Of a stretch of DNA of 5,559 bases, positions 1 to 5,235 are shown one piece after another. A model generated the notes under the pieces. It saw nothing but the letters and a program-made list of their open reading frames with translations, searched no databases and was not told where the DNA came from. The translations under genes and the position numbers were made by a program. Origin of the DNA: Pseudomonadales bacterium (GTDB lineage: Bacteria > Pseudomonadota > Gammaproteobacteria > Pseudomonadales > UBA3067); contig JAESUE010000361.1 in the NCBI GenBank assembly GCA_016763235.1, positions 1-5,559 on the forward strand, given 5' to 3'. Each line of letters begins with the position of its first letter. Positions within the stretch are counted from its first letter, which is position 1.

Positions 1-34
1 CCTGATTTGAGCTGGGCGATTGATTTTTCGGCAT
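1..34 (-). CDS. possible start of a leftward gene cut by the window edge
   Basis: An ATG at 34-32 opens a frame on the minus strand that runs off the left edge after 11 codons, reading MPKNQSPSSNQ. A purine-rich AGGGAA lies about seven bases upstream and could act as a ribosome binding site. Nothing can be said about function from so few residues. The residues are polar, as in an unstructured N-terminus. The call rests only on the start codon and the ribosome binding site, and it may be chance. Confidence 0.15.
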   Translation of the reverse strand, partial: MPKNQSPSSNQ

Positions 35-331
35 GTTATTGTTCCCTAATTCTGACGCCCTAAAAGTATGTTATCTCAACACAGTACTGTATGAGACCAG
101 GTTGGCACAGAGGGCCAGCGGGTCGTTAGCCCTTACTGGATAGAGGAATTGCACCTCCAATCTTCTACCGATTTAGCTCGGCGCACTGGGTGTCCTCTAG
201 TATTCCTCTCCTCCTCTAGTAAGGCGCGACAACGCGGAATAGCATTCTATGCAAGGCGGAGCAACGAAGTCAGAGGAAAAAATAGGCGTACTAATAAAGC
301 CAAAATCTATATCACTACGGGTACAGACACT
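35..331. other. region without a recognised gene
   Basis: No coding frame here has a convincing start and composition. The only long frame begins at a TTG at 149 and runs into the antisense of the next gene, with no recognisable domain. A perfect 10-bp palindrome, ACAGTACTGT, sits at 81-90, about 50 bases upstream of the possible leftward start at 34. It could be an operator, but nothing else supports that. No tRNA, IS end or terminator was recognised. Confidence 0.4.
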
Positions 332-751
332 TTAATCTTCCCATTCTGGGTACTGCTCTGGCTTTTTGCCCACCTCATTAACTATCCGTGGATATTTTAT
401 ACTTTTTTTCTGTTCCTGAGGGCTTTTCCTGCTTTTAGTTATCTTAAACAACCAACCATCGCCGTAATCAAACATATAATATAATTTTCTGTCTTTTTCT
501 AGTGGATATAGGTTTTCTAATGTAGTGCTATATATTTTTTCATTTTCATCATCAAAGCAAACTCTATCTCGACTTCTTTCTGTTCTTGAAATATAAAATT
601 TATACATATGATCATTATCAAATTCTACTGCCTCTTGAATTATAAAATGTAAGTCTTCAAGGGTTGTTGCAGAATCAAGTTCAATTGAAACTTGCCACAC
701 ATCTTTAGCATAGAGGCCAAATATTAATTCAATTTCAATTACAAAAATCAT
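332..751 (-). CDS. plasmid pRiA4b ORF-3-like family protein
   Basis: This 139-residue protein resembles the pRiA4b ORF-3-like family (Pfam PRiA4_ORF3), whose molecular function is not established. Members occur on plasmids, near mobile elements and in chromosomes. The N-terminal half has the family's beta-strand then helix pattern (WQVSIELDSATTLEDLHFII, about residues 19-38). An FDYGDGW motif follows at about residues 93-99 and corresponds to the family's conserved YDFGDxW signature. The C-terminus has YPRIVNEVGKKPEQYP, like the short family variants that end in a P-x-x-Y-P segment, so the protein looks complete. The ATG is preceded by AAGGTGG at 756-762, a good ribosome binding site. The gene is clearly more A+T-rich than the large gene to its right, which suggests a different origin. 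It stands alone with no operon partner in the window. Confidence 0.75.
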   Translation of the reverse strand: MIFVIEIELIFGLYAKDVWQVSIELDSATTLEDLHFIIQEAVEFDNDHMYKFYISRTERSRDRVCFDDENEKIYSTTLENLYPLEKDRKLYYMFDYGDGWLFKITKSRKSPQEQKKSIKYPRIVNEVGKKPEQYPEWED

Positions 752-891
752 AAAACCACCTTCTATTTTAAATACTTAACGTCGAAAATATACCGACCTG
801 TAGTGGGGTGAGGCTTATGGAATTAGCCACAAACGAAACACCGCAGAATTGGGTCGGCTGAATTTGTTTCGCGTACTCCCAACATAGGTAT

Positions 892-930
892 GAACTAATG
901 AGGTGAAAGTCCTCTTATAGGAAGGAAGGT
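892..930 (+). other. possible group II intron domain I fragment
   Basis: The segment contains GAGG-TGAAAGT-CCTC at 900-914, a 4-bp stem closing a TGAAAGT loop, preceded by GAACTAAT. From memory, this resembles the conserved 'ggtgaaagtcc' stretch in domain I of bacterial group II introns. No domain V hairpin, no canonical GUGYG 5' end and no reverse transcriptase frame appear in the window. If the match is real, this is only a decayed piece. A short chance hairpin is an equally fair reading. Confidence 0.2.
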
Positions 931-959
931 CACTGTCGAAAACCATAAAAAGTATGCTG

Positions 960-998
960 GGACAGGCATCCTGAATTTTTTTGTAGTGCCTATCCTAG
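960..998 (+). repeat. dispersed inverted repeat, full copy 1
   Basis: The arms are GGACAGGCA at 960-968 and TGCCTATCC at 987-995. They pair over nine positions with one mismatch around an 18-base loop. The right arm belongs to GTAGTGCCTATCCTAG at 983-998, a variant of the repeat consensus seen elsewhere in the window. The block AGGCATCCTGAATT at 964-977 recurs exactly in the second full copy at 3963-3976, which shows common descent and not a chance hairpin. A short TTTT run follows at 1000-1003, but the mismatched stem makes it a weak terminator candidate. Confidence 0.7.
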
Positions 999-1210
999 CT
1001 TTTACTATTTAATGCGTAGAAGTAAGTGGATGTCGTCCGGAAGGCTACTATTGGTGGTGCGGGGTGTCAAAATTAAAGTGGATGTACTATAGATTTTCTA
1101 TTGGGTTTAAGGCTAGAGGCGCTGGGGTTTTTGTAAAATTTTTATGGGTGTCTCACTGATTACCACGGCTCATGCCTGGACTAAGCTCACTGACCGATAT
1201 CGTTCTACTT

Positions 1211-3502
1211 TTAGGGAGTGACTGAAACTGAGTAGGCGTAACTGCTTTCACCTTGCGCACTCTCTGCGGTAACGACAAAGTGATACTCAGTGCCATTCTC
1301 AAGCCCCAAGACGGTATACAGAAACGTAGAATCAGATACGTCTCTGGGGTTGTTCATTATTTTTGTCAGTGGATCAAAGTCATAGACCCGGTAGCCAGTA
1401 ATTGTGATGCGGTGTTTGGCAGGGTGAGGGCTCCAGCGTAAAGTTGCGCTTCCAGTCCCTCCAATAACACTGACGTCCATCGGCGGCACAGTACTGCCGA
1501 GGTATCCCCAAATGTAGTGGCTCAGCGACTCCCCTTGTTCTGCAAAACCTCGATCGCCATTTAAGGTCTCCACTGGCCCGTGCACTCGGGCTGACTCCTC
1601 GCCCGTGTAGGTAAACCCGGTATACGAATAGGCGGCCATCTTTTCAGCAATCAGTGTTTCCGCTGGAAAGGGCCACATCGGTATATTGGTTTCGTCATCA
1701 TACCCCGGCTCTCCCCATAAGGTTCCAGATTTCCCTTTAAAGGTCATGATAGTCGCTCCGAGGTCTCCACCATCCCGCGCGTTCCCTGACAGATTAGAAC
1801 CGCTTTCAACCCGAACAAGGTAACGCAACCCACCCTCGGGATTGCTGCTGCTGTAGAGGGGATCTTGGTAGGTAAACGTATCGGTCGCCAATGTGGTATC
1901 TGCTACGTTTAGGCTCAGTATGTCTCCTTCACTGACGATACCGCTAATGTTAACGGTGTCGATACCATGGCGATAAATAGGACCTCGACCATCGTCGGTT
2001 ATACCAGGGACCTCCATGGGGGTATCGTCTTTTCTGAAGCCGTAGAAGCCCGTAGCTGGAGACCAATCATGCAGTACCGAGTTAATAATGCCTCTTGCAT
2101 AGTCTTTATTGTAGGCGTTAACCATATAACCATAACCACTACCCCGAAGGTGGATCTTGCCCATCACGGTATGGTCCCAGAAGCCCATGCCCCAACTATG
2201 GATAAACAGATTATTCGGTTGCATGTCCCAGATGACAAGGTCTCGAAACTCAGCCTCTGCGACATTTCGGCGTGATGGGTATTCGCTGTTGGTCTTTTGG
2301 GAATCAATTGACAGACCCTGCATATTACCGTTGAGTGCTATATTTCTGTCGAATTTGTTGCGACGCGCATCGTGGTCGGTGCTGGGAGCCATAAACTCAC
2401 CGCCTACTGCGCCAGTGTTGATAAAGCGGTGCTCTCCGTCCAGGGCAATATTATTTTGAACGTTGATGTCGTAGCCGGAGTACATTGAAAAAGTGCCTTT
2501 GGGCTCATGCTCTGCAGGAGCAACATCGTAGCGTGCGACGTTTCTTCTAAAGATTACTCGTTCAGCTTGGTAGTTGGCGATTTTATATCGTCCAGCGCCA
2601 AACACGTAACATCCCTCAACCAAAACATCATTGGCTCTGAAAATGCTCAGGGGCACGTAGCCTTGCATGTCTTCTGTTGCCTGCCCCTCAACGCCGATTC
2701 CAATAAATTTGAGGTGGTGGGATTTCTCGTTGAGTTGATGGCCTCCGGTTGTTCCCAGAAAAGCCCCCTCGCCTCGAATGAGAAAGCCTTTAAAGGCCAT
2801 GTAGGCGTTAGCGTCAGAGCCGGAGATTCTAATCCAGGCGCCGTCTATTAGCGTTGTCTGCCCGGGGTTTTCAGCCATAAGGGTTGTATAACTGCCCTGT
2901 GAGCCACTAGGAGGACCGTGGAAAAATCCAGCGTTTCGCCAATCCACTTGATTATCAAGACCGCTGAACTCGCCATCCCTCATGATATAAGTCGTACCCG
3001 AATCTATTTCGCTGCCGTCGGGGCCGAAAGCTTGTGTCATCGATGTAATGGCTTCGCCTGGGCCAATATAAACAATTTTAGAAACGTCGACGCTAATGAT
3101 CCAACTTTCAATGTGATAGCCTGTACTGTTGGTAGCGCGAACGCCTATGTAAAAACTCTCGCTGGCCATACCTGTCGCCAAGCTCCAGGAGACAGCACCC
3201 GTTTCCGGGTCGACGGAGACGTCATCATCACCGTATTCTTTTCTCCACTGCACTGTGCCGACATTGTCCGGATTAGCAAGCGTGGGTGTGTAGCTGTAGG
3301 TAGAGCCTTTGCTAGATTGCTGATCGACAATGGCGGTGATTATAGGAGCCGCCGTTACGTCCGTGGAATTTACGTTATCGTCGTTAGTACTCGACGACCC
3401 ACCTCCGCAAGCAGTAACAATGACGAAAAGAAATAAGATCAGTGCTCGTTGCACAACAAGCACTTGGTATCGAGTACGCTGCAATTTGACGTCTATATTC
3501 AC
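1211..3502 (-). CDS. secreted beta-helix lipoprotein with Ig-like and Fn3 domains
   Basis: This 763-residue protein has a charged n-region, a hydrophobic core (LILFLFVIV) and the lipobox VTAC, with Cys32 as the lipidation site. Gly at +2 points to the outer membrane. A Ser/Gly/Asn/Asp-rich linker leads to an Ig-like domain at about 52-140 (VDPETGAVSWS is typical of putative Ig, He_PIG-type, domains). Residues about 143-480 look like a right-handed parallel beta-helix, with recurring rungs such as NDVLVEGCYV, RVIFRRNVARYDV, INVQNNIALDG and RNKFDRNIALNGN. Residues 673-763 form a fibronectin type III domain (ATLRWSP, TGYRVY, GLENGTEYHFVVTAES). Such folds are common in polysaccharide lyases and in surface glycan-binding proteins. 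No catalytic residues could be assigned, so enzyme activity is not claimed. The start is a GTG with GAGAGG at 3511-3516, eight bases upstream. A GTG at codon 17 would give a shorter signal peptide but lacks a ribosome binding site. Composition is more balanced than in the neighbouring genes. Confidence 0.85.
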   Translation of the reverse strand: MNIDVKLQRTRYQVLVVQRALILFLFVIVTACGGGSSSTNDDNVNSTDVTAAPIITAIVDQQSSKGSTYSYTPTLANPDNVGTVQWRKEYGDDDVSVDPETGAVSWSLATGMASESFYIGVRATNSTGYHIESWIISVDVSKIVYIGPGEAITSMTQAFGPDGSEIDSGTTYIMRDGEFSGLDNQVDWRNAGFFHGPPSGSQGSYTTLMAENPGQTTLIDGAWIRISGSDANAYMAFKGFLIRGEGAFLGTTGGHQLNEKSHHLKFIGIGVEGQATEDMQGYVPLSIFRANDVLVEGCYVFGAGRYKIANYQAERVIFRRNVARYDVAPAEHEPKGTFSMYSGYDINVQNNIALDGEHRFINTGAVGGEFMAPSTDHDARRNKFDRNIALNGNMQGLSIDSQKTNSEYPSRRNVAEAEFRDLVIWDMQPNNLFIHSWGMGFWDHTVMGKIHLRGSGYGYMVNAYNKDYARGIINSVLHDWSPATGFYGFRKDDTPMEVPGITDDGRGPIYRHGIDTVNISGIVSEGDILSLNVADTTLATDTFTYQDPLYSSSNPEGGLRYLVRVESGSNLSGNARDGGDLGATIMTFKGKSGTLWGEPGYDDETNIPMWPFPAETLIAEKMAAYSYTGFTYTGEESARVHGPVETLNGDRGFAEQGESLSHYIWGYLGSTVPPMDVSVIGGTGSATLRWSPHPAKHRITITGYRVYDFDPLTKIMNNPRDVSDSTFLYTVLGLENGTEYHFVVTAESAQGESSYAYSVSVTP

Positions 3503-3648
3503 CAGCCGAACCTCTCGCTAAAACAGAGACTAATAATTTAACTACCTCATAGAGGCTAGCAGGATCACCCGCCTCTTTCTAGGCACTACCAAGCACCGAA
3601 CATATCTTAACGTGTGTTTTGTGAGTTACACAGCCGATAGAAAGTGAG

Positions 3649-3756
3649 CAGTTTTTTAGCAGTGCCTGTCCTAGTAGTTCTTTTCAGTTTTTTAGCAGTG
3701 CCTGTCCTAGTAGTTCTTTTTGTCCTAGTAGTTCTTTTTGTCCTAGTAGTTCTTTT
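3649..3756 (+). repeat. tandem array of 36-bp and 18-bp units
   Basis: The array is 108 bp in an exact 18-bp register with the order A-B-A-B-B-B. Unit A is CAGTTTTTTAGCAGTGCC and unit B is TGTCCTAGTAGTTCTTTT. The two AB units, at 3649-3684 and 3685-3720, are identical over 36 bp. Unit B recurs perfectly at 3721-3738 and 3739-3756. The A-B junction carries the dispersed repeat core (GCAGTGCCTGTCCTAG at 3659-3674 and 3695-3710), so the array probably arose by duplication of one dispersed copy. Perfect identity points to recent slippage or unequal recombination. Every unit is a multiple of three, and the array is read in frame on the minus strand. Confidence 0.9.
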
Positions 3757-3785
3757 ATTGCAGTAATAAGTAATGCTTTACGCAT
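3684..3785 (-). CDS. small repeat-encoded peptide, 33 residues
   Basis: A minus-strand ATG at 3785-3783 is preceded by GGGAGA, seven bases upstream, a strong ribosome binding site. The frame reads MRKALLITAI, then three exact KELLGQ hexapeptides encoded by the 18-bp units, then ALLKN and a TGA at 3686-3684. The product is Lys/Leu-rich and would suit an amphipathic helix. Past the TGA the same frame continues through another KELLGQALLKN, where the second 36-bp unit has TGC in place of TGA, and on to a TAG at 3581-3579 inside another repeat copy. No known family is recognised and no promoter is clear. It may be a real short peptide, or a chance frame over a repeat whose unit happens to be a multiple of three. 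Confidence 0.35.
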   Translation of the reverse strand: MRKALLITAIKELLGQKELLGQKELLGQALLKN

Positions 3786-3958
3786 GAACAATTCTCCCGT
3801 ATATGAAATTATTCGCCACAGCGACTAATTGGTCGTGGCTGTGTAAAAAAACCAACATTTACTTACGAAAGTGAAGGTGGGCCGCGTGCGTTATATGCAG
3901 TTTGTGGAGAGAATAACCAAGTGCTAACTATCTGGCTGGTGGGTAGTGTAATTCGTTA

Positions 3959-3994
3959 GGATAGGCATCCTGAATTCGGTAGTGCCTGTCCTGG
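3959..3994 (+). repeat. dispersed inverted repeat, full copy 2
   Basis: The arms GGATAGGCA (3959-3967) and TGCCTGTCC (3983-3991) pair over nine positions with one G-U wobble around a 15-base loop. The loop contains CCTGAATTCGG, itself nearly palindromic apart from one bulged T. The right arm lies within GGTAGTGCCTGTCCTGG (3978-3994), followed by TTTTT at 3995-3999. As RNA, this could serve as a rho-independent terminator for rightward transcription arriving upstream of vapB. It shares the exact block AGGCATCCTGAATT with the copy at 960-998. Confidence 0.7.
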
Positions 3995-4024
3995 TTTTTG
4001 TATTTTAGCTTTGTATGCTATTAT
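3995..4024 (+). promoter_or_regulatory. candidate vapBC promoter
   Basis: TATTAT at 4019-4024 is a plausible -10 box. TTTTTG at 3995-4000 (18-bp spacing) or TTGTAT at 3998-4003 (15-bp spacing) could be a weak -35. The 8-bp palindrome ACAATTGT at 4031-4038 lies between this -10 and the vapB ribosome binding site, where a VapB autoregulatory operator might be expected. These boxes match consensus poorly and are inferred mainly from position. Confidence 0.25.
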
Positions 4025-4056
4025 GTGTAAACAATTGTGTGAATCTAGGTGTAACC

Positions 4057-4251
4057 ATGGCTACCAACCTTGCTATTAATACTGAGCTTCTTGATGAAGC
4101 CTTGCTCATAAGTGGTTTAAAGACAAAGAAGGATACTGTAAATCAAGCGCTTACTGAATTTGTGCAGCGTCGTAAGCAGCGAGAAATTACCGAGCTTTTC
4201 GGTTCTTTGCCCTGCGATGATGACTATGATTATAAAAAGTCTCGTAAATGA
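4057..4251 (+). CDS. vapB: VapB-type antitoxin
   Basis: This 64-residue antitoxin belongs to the VapB family of type II systems (Pfam VapB_antitoxin, formerly DUF2191). In this family the N-terminal half binds operator DNA and the C-terminal tail wraps the toxin and blocks its active site. The sequence shows NLAINTELLDEALLISGLKTKKDTVNQAL, where the G-x-KTK-x-x-x-VN-x-AL pattern is the family signature. A basic segment follows (QRRKQRE), then an acidic tail (CDDDYDY). The ATG at 4057 is preferred because AGGTG at 4047-4051 sits five bases upstream and the protein then starts with the family's usual short lead-in. An in-frame ATG at 4015 would add 14 residues but overlaps the likely -10 box. 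Its stop overlaps the toxin start by four bases (ATGA), so the two are translationally coupled. The pair probably represses its own promoter, as known VapBC pairs do. Confidence 0.85.
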   Translation: MATNLAINTELLDEALLISGLKTKKDTVNQALTEFVQRRKQREITELFGSLPCDDDYDYKKSRK

Positions 4252-4655
4252 GTGGCGTAATTATAGATACGTGCATGTGGTCTCTTGCCTTTAGAAGAAA
4301 AGGCGTTACCGAAACCAGGGCAGCCAAAGAAATTGGTAACCTCATTGATGAAAATAGAGCTAAAATTATTGGCTTAATCAGACAAGAAGTCTTATCTGGA
4401 TATAGCGACACTCAAAGCTATATAAAATTGAGGGACAAACTAAGATACTTTCCCAATGAGCTGACAATTGATACCGATTATGAAATTGCTGCTGAATACT
4501 CTAACCTTTGCAGAAAAAATGGCATCCAAGGTTCTCACGCTGACTTTCTTATATGCGCAGTTTCAGCACGACTAAAAATGAAGATATATACTAATGATAA
4601 AGATTTTCAGCATTACTCAAAATACTTACCAGTGAACCTGCACGAAGAAAACTAA
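4248..4655 (+). CDS. vapC: VapC-type PIN-domain toxin ribonuclease
   Basis: This 135-residue protein has the PIN fold of VapC toxins, Mg-dependent endoribonucleases that cleave RNA (often initiator tRNA or 23S rRNA in studied members). The target of this one is unknown. The conserved acidic residues are all visible: Asp7 in VIIDTCMWSL, Glu47 in RQEVLSG, Asp99 in HADFLICA, and Asp117 with Asp119 in TNDKDF. The active site therefore looks intact and the length is normal for the family. The gene overlaps vapB by four bases, the usual antitoxin-first order. A 5-bp hairpin directly after the stop (CCTGT at 4656-4660, ACAGG at 4666-4670) lacks a T-tract and is not a convincing terminator. The operon is more A+T-rich than the large lipoprotein gene and is bracketed by direct repeat copies, which suggests a mobile or exchangeable unit. 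Confidence 0.9.
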   Translation: MSGVIIDTCMWSLAFRRKGVTETRAAKEIGNLIDENRAKIIGLIRQEVLSGYSDTQSYIKLRDKLRYFPNELTIDTDYEIAAEYSNLCRKNGIQGSHADFLICAVSARLKMKIYTNDKDFQHYSKYLPVNLHEEN

Positions 4656-4708
4656 CCTGTCATTAACAGGAGTCAATTCCCTGTAATTCTTACCGATATA
4701 CAACTTTT

Positions 4709-4730
4709 GGTAGTGCCTGTTCTAGTTTTT
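4709..4730 (+). repeat. dispersed repeat, single-arm copy 3
   Basis: This copy carries GGTAGTGCCTGTTCTAG followed by TTTTT. It matches the 22 bases at 3978-3999 at 20 positions, in the same orientation. The upstream GGAYAGGCATCC arm found in the two full copies is missing, so no hairpin of that type can form. It lies in the convergent gap between vapC and the lipoprotein gene, and with the copy at 3978-3999 it brackets vapBC. Confidence 0.7.
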
Positions 4731-4774
4731 TAATCATTAATATTATTTTCCGCCTGAAGCGCAGCGTAAGGTGG

Positions 4775-5227
4775 TCAAATTGAGGGCTTTGTTAAATGCG
4801 TTTTTAGCCCGTTCGCACTGATAAGGTTAGTTGACTCAACAATCATATTACCCTGAGAATTAAAAATAACTATTTTAAATTCCTTCCCTTTTAATATTAA
4901 CTCAGCTTGTTCAGTACTTGTGTAATAACCAGAACTGTCAACGCTTCTTGTATTGGCTGTTACCAATAAATACTCATATTCTTCAGCGTTAAAAATATTT
5001 ACATTACTCAACTGAGATATAAACAAAGGCAACTTAACATCACTTGTGGCTAATACGATTATTACTGGCATGGAATCCAGGTTGTAATTTTTCTGTATTG
5101 TTTTTCCCGCACTTGAAAATTTATACTCAATTCCTTGAGAGTCATAAAATAAAACCTCATTTATAGAAATTTGAGCTGTACATGCCGTAATTAGCAGAAA
5201 ACCAAATAATACAATTAATTTATGCAT
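4775..5227 (-). CDS. small predicted outer-membrane lipoprotein
   Basis: The 150-residue product begins MHKLIVLFGFLLITAC, a compact lipoprotein signal with lipobox ITAC and Cys16 as the lipidated residue. Thr at +2 favours outer-membrane sorting. The mature part is mostly beta-strand-like: MPVIIVLATSDV, EYLLVTANTR and FKIVIFNSQGNMIVES. This last order faintly recalls thioredoxin-fold DUF4174-type proteins, but no CxxC or other decisive motif is present, so no family is assigned. The ATG has AGGAA five bases upstream. The gene starts seven bases after the stop of the L,D-transpeptidase-like gene, so the two probably form one leftward operon. It would share the periplasmic compartment with that enzyme's likely substrate, which makes a partner or protective role possible but unproven. 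Confidence 0.7.
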   Translation of the reverse strand: MHKLIVLFGFLLITACTAQISINEVLFYDSQGIEYKFSSAGKTIQKNYNLDSMPVIIVLATSDVKLPLFISQLSNVNIFNAEEYEYLLVTANTRSVDSSGYYTSTEQAELILKGKEFKIVIFNSQGNMIVESTNLISANGLKTHLTKPSI

Positions 5228-5235
5228 ATTAATTC

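Larger units (their letters stand above)
752..1210. other. intergenic region with mobile-element scraps
   Basis: No gene is supported in this 459-base gap between two leftward genes. It holds the promoter side and ribosome binding site of the gene ending at 332, a possible group II intron scrap near 892-930, and a full copy of the dispersed inverted repeat at 960-998. On the plus strand about 50 codons are open from 1013 to 1162, but they lack a plausible start and resemble no known protein. No clear rho-independent terminator for the large leftward gene was found just left of 1211. Confidence 0.4.
3503..4056. other. repeat-rich intergenic region upstream of vapB
   Basis: The stretch holds no large gene. 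It contains, in order: the ribosome binding site of the large lipoprotein gene; a shortened inverted repeat copy, CTAGGCACTACC, at 3579-3590; the 18-bp-register tandem array; a small minus-strand frame; a bulged hairpin at 3817-3843 (CACAGC-GAC pairing with GTC-GTG-GCTGTG, with GTG bulged); the second full inverted repeat; and the likely vapB promoter. On the plus strand the hairpin at 3817-3843 is followed by A residues, so it is not a terminator in that direction. Confidence 0.5.

Noticed and set aside
81..95. LexA-type SOS box around ACAGTACTGT
   Set aside because: The CTGT-N8-ACAG spacing is not met. Only a plain 10-bp palindrome is present.
149..484. Rightward frame of 111 residues starting at TTG
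   Set aside because: Its second half is antisense to the pRiA4b ORF-3-like gene, its start is weak, and no domain is recognisable.
1253..3521. Several rightward frames of 60-170 codons inside the large lipoprotein gene, and one out-of-frame leftward frame
   Set aside because: They are antisense or out-of-frame shadows of the 763-residue gene, which has a signal peptide and clear domains.
3649..3756. Possible CRISPR array, because of two perfect 36-bp repeats
   Set aside because: The units are directly abutting with no spacers, the order is A-B-A-B-B-B in an 18-bp register, and no cas gene is nearby.
4187..4411. Leftward 74-codon frame across the vapB-vapC junction
   Set aside because: It is antisense to two well-supported genes that overlap by ATGA.
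4656..4670. Rho-independent terminator after vapC
   Set aside because: The stem is only 5 bp and is followed by AGTCAATTCC, with no T-tract.
3955..4730. Integron cassette array with attC sites, suggested by repeats around vapBC
   Set aside because: The repeats lack paired RYYYAAC and GTTRRRY core sites. GTTAGGA at 3955 does not fit the consensus, and a matching partner was not found.
4750..4774. Terminator hairpin after the small lipoprotein gene
   Set aside because: The stem has only six pairs including a wobble, with a 13-base loop. In the leftward direction it is followed by AAAATAATATT, not a T-run.
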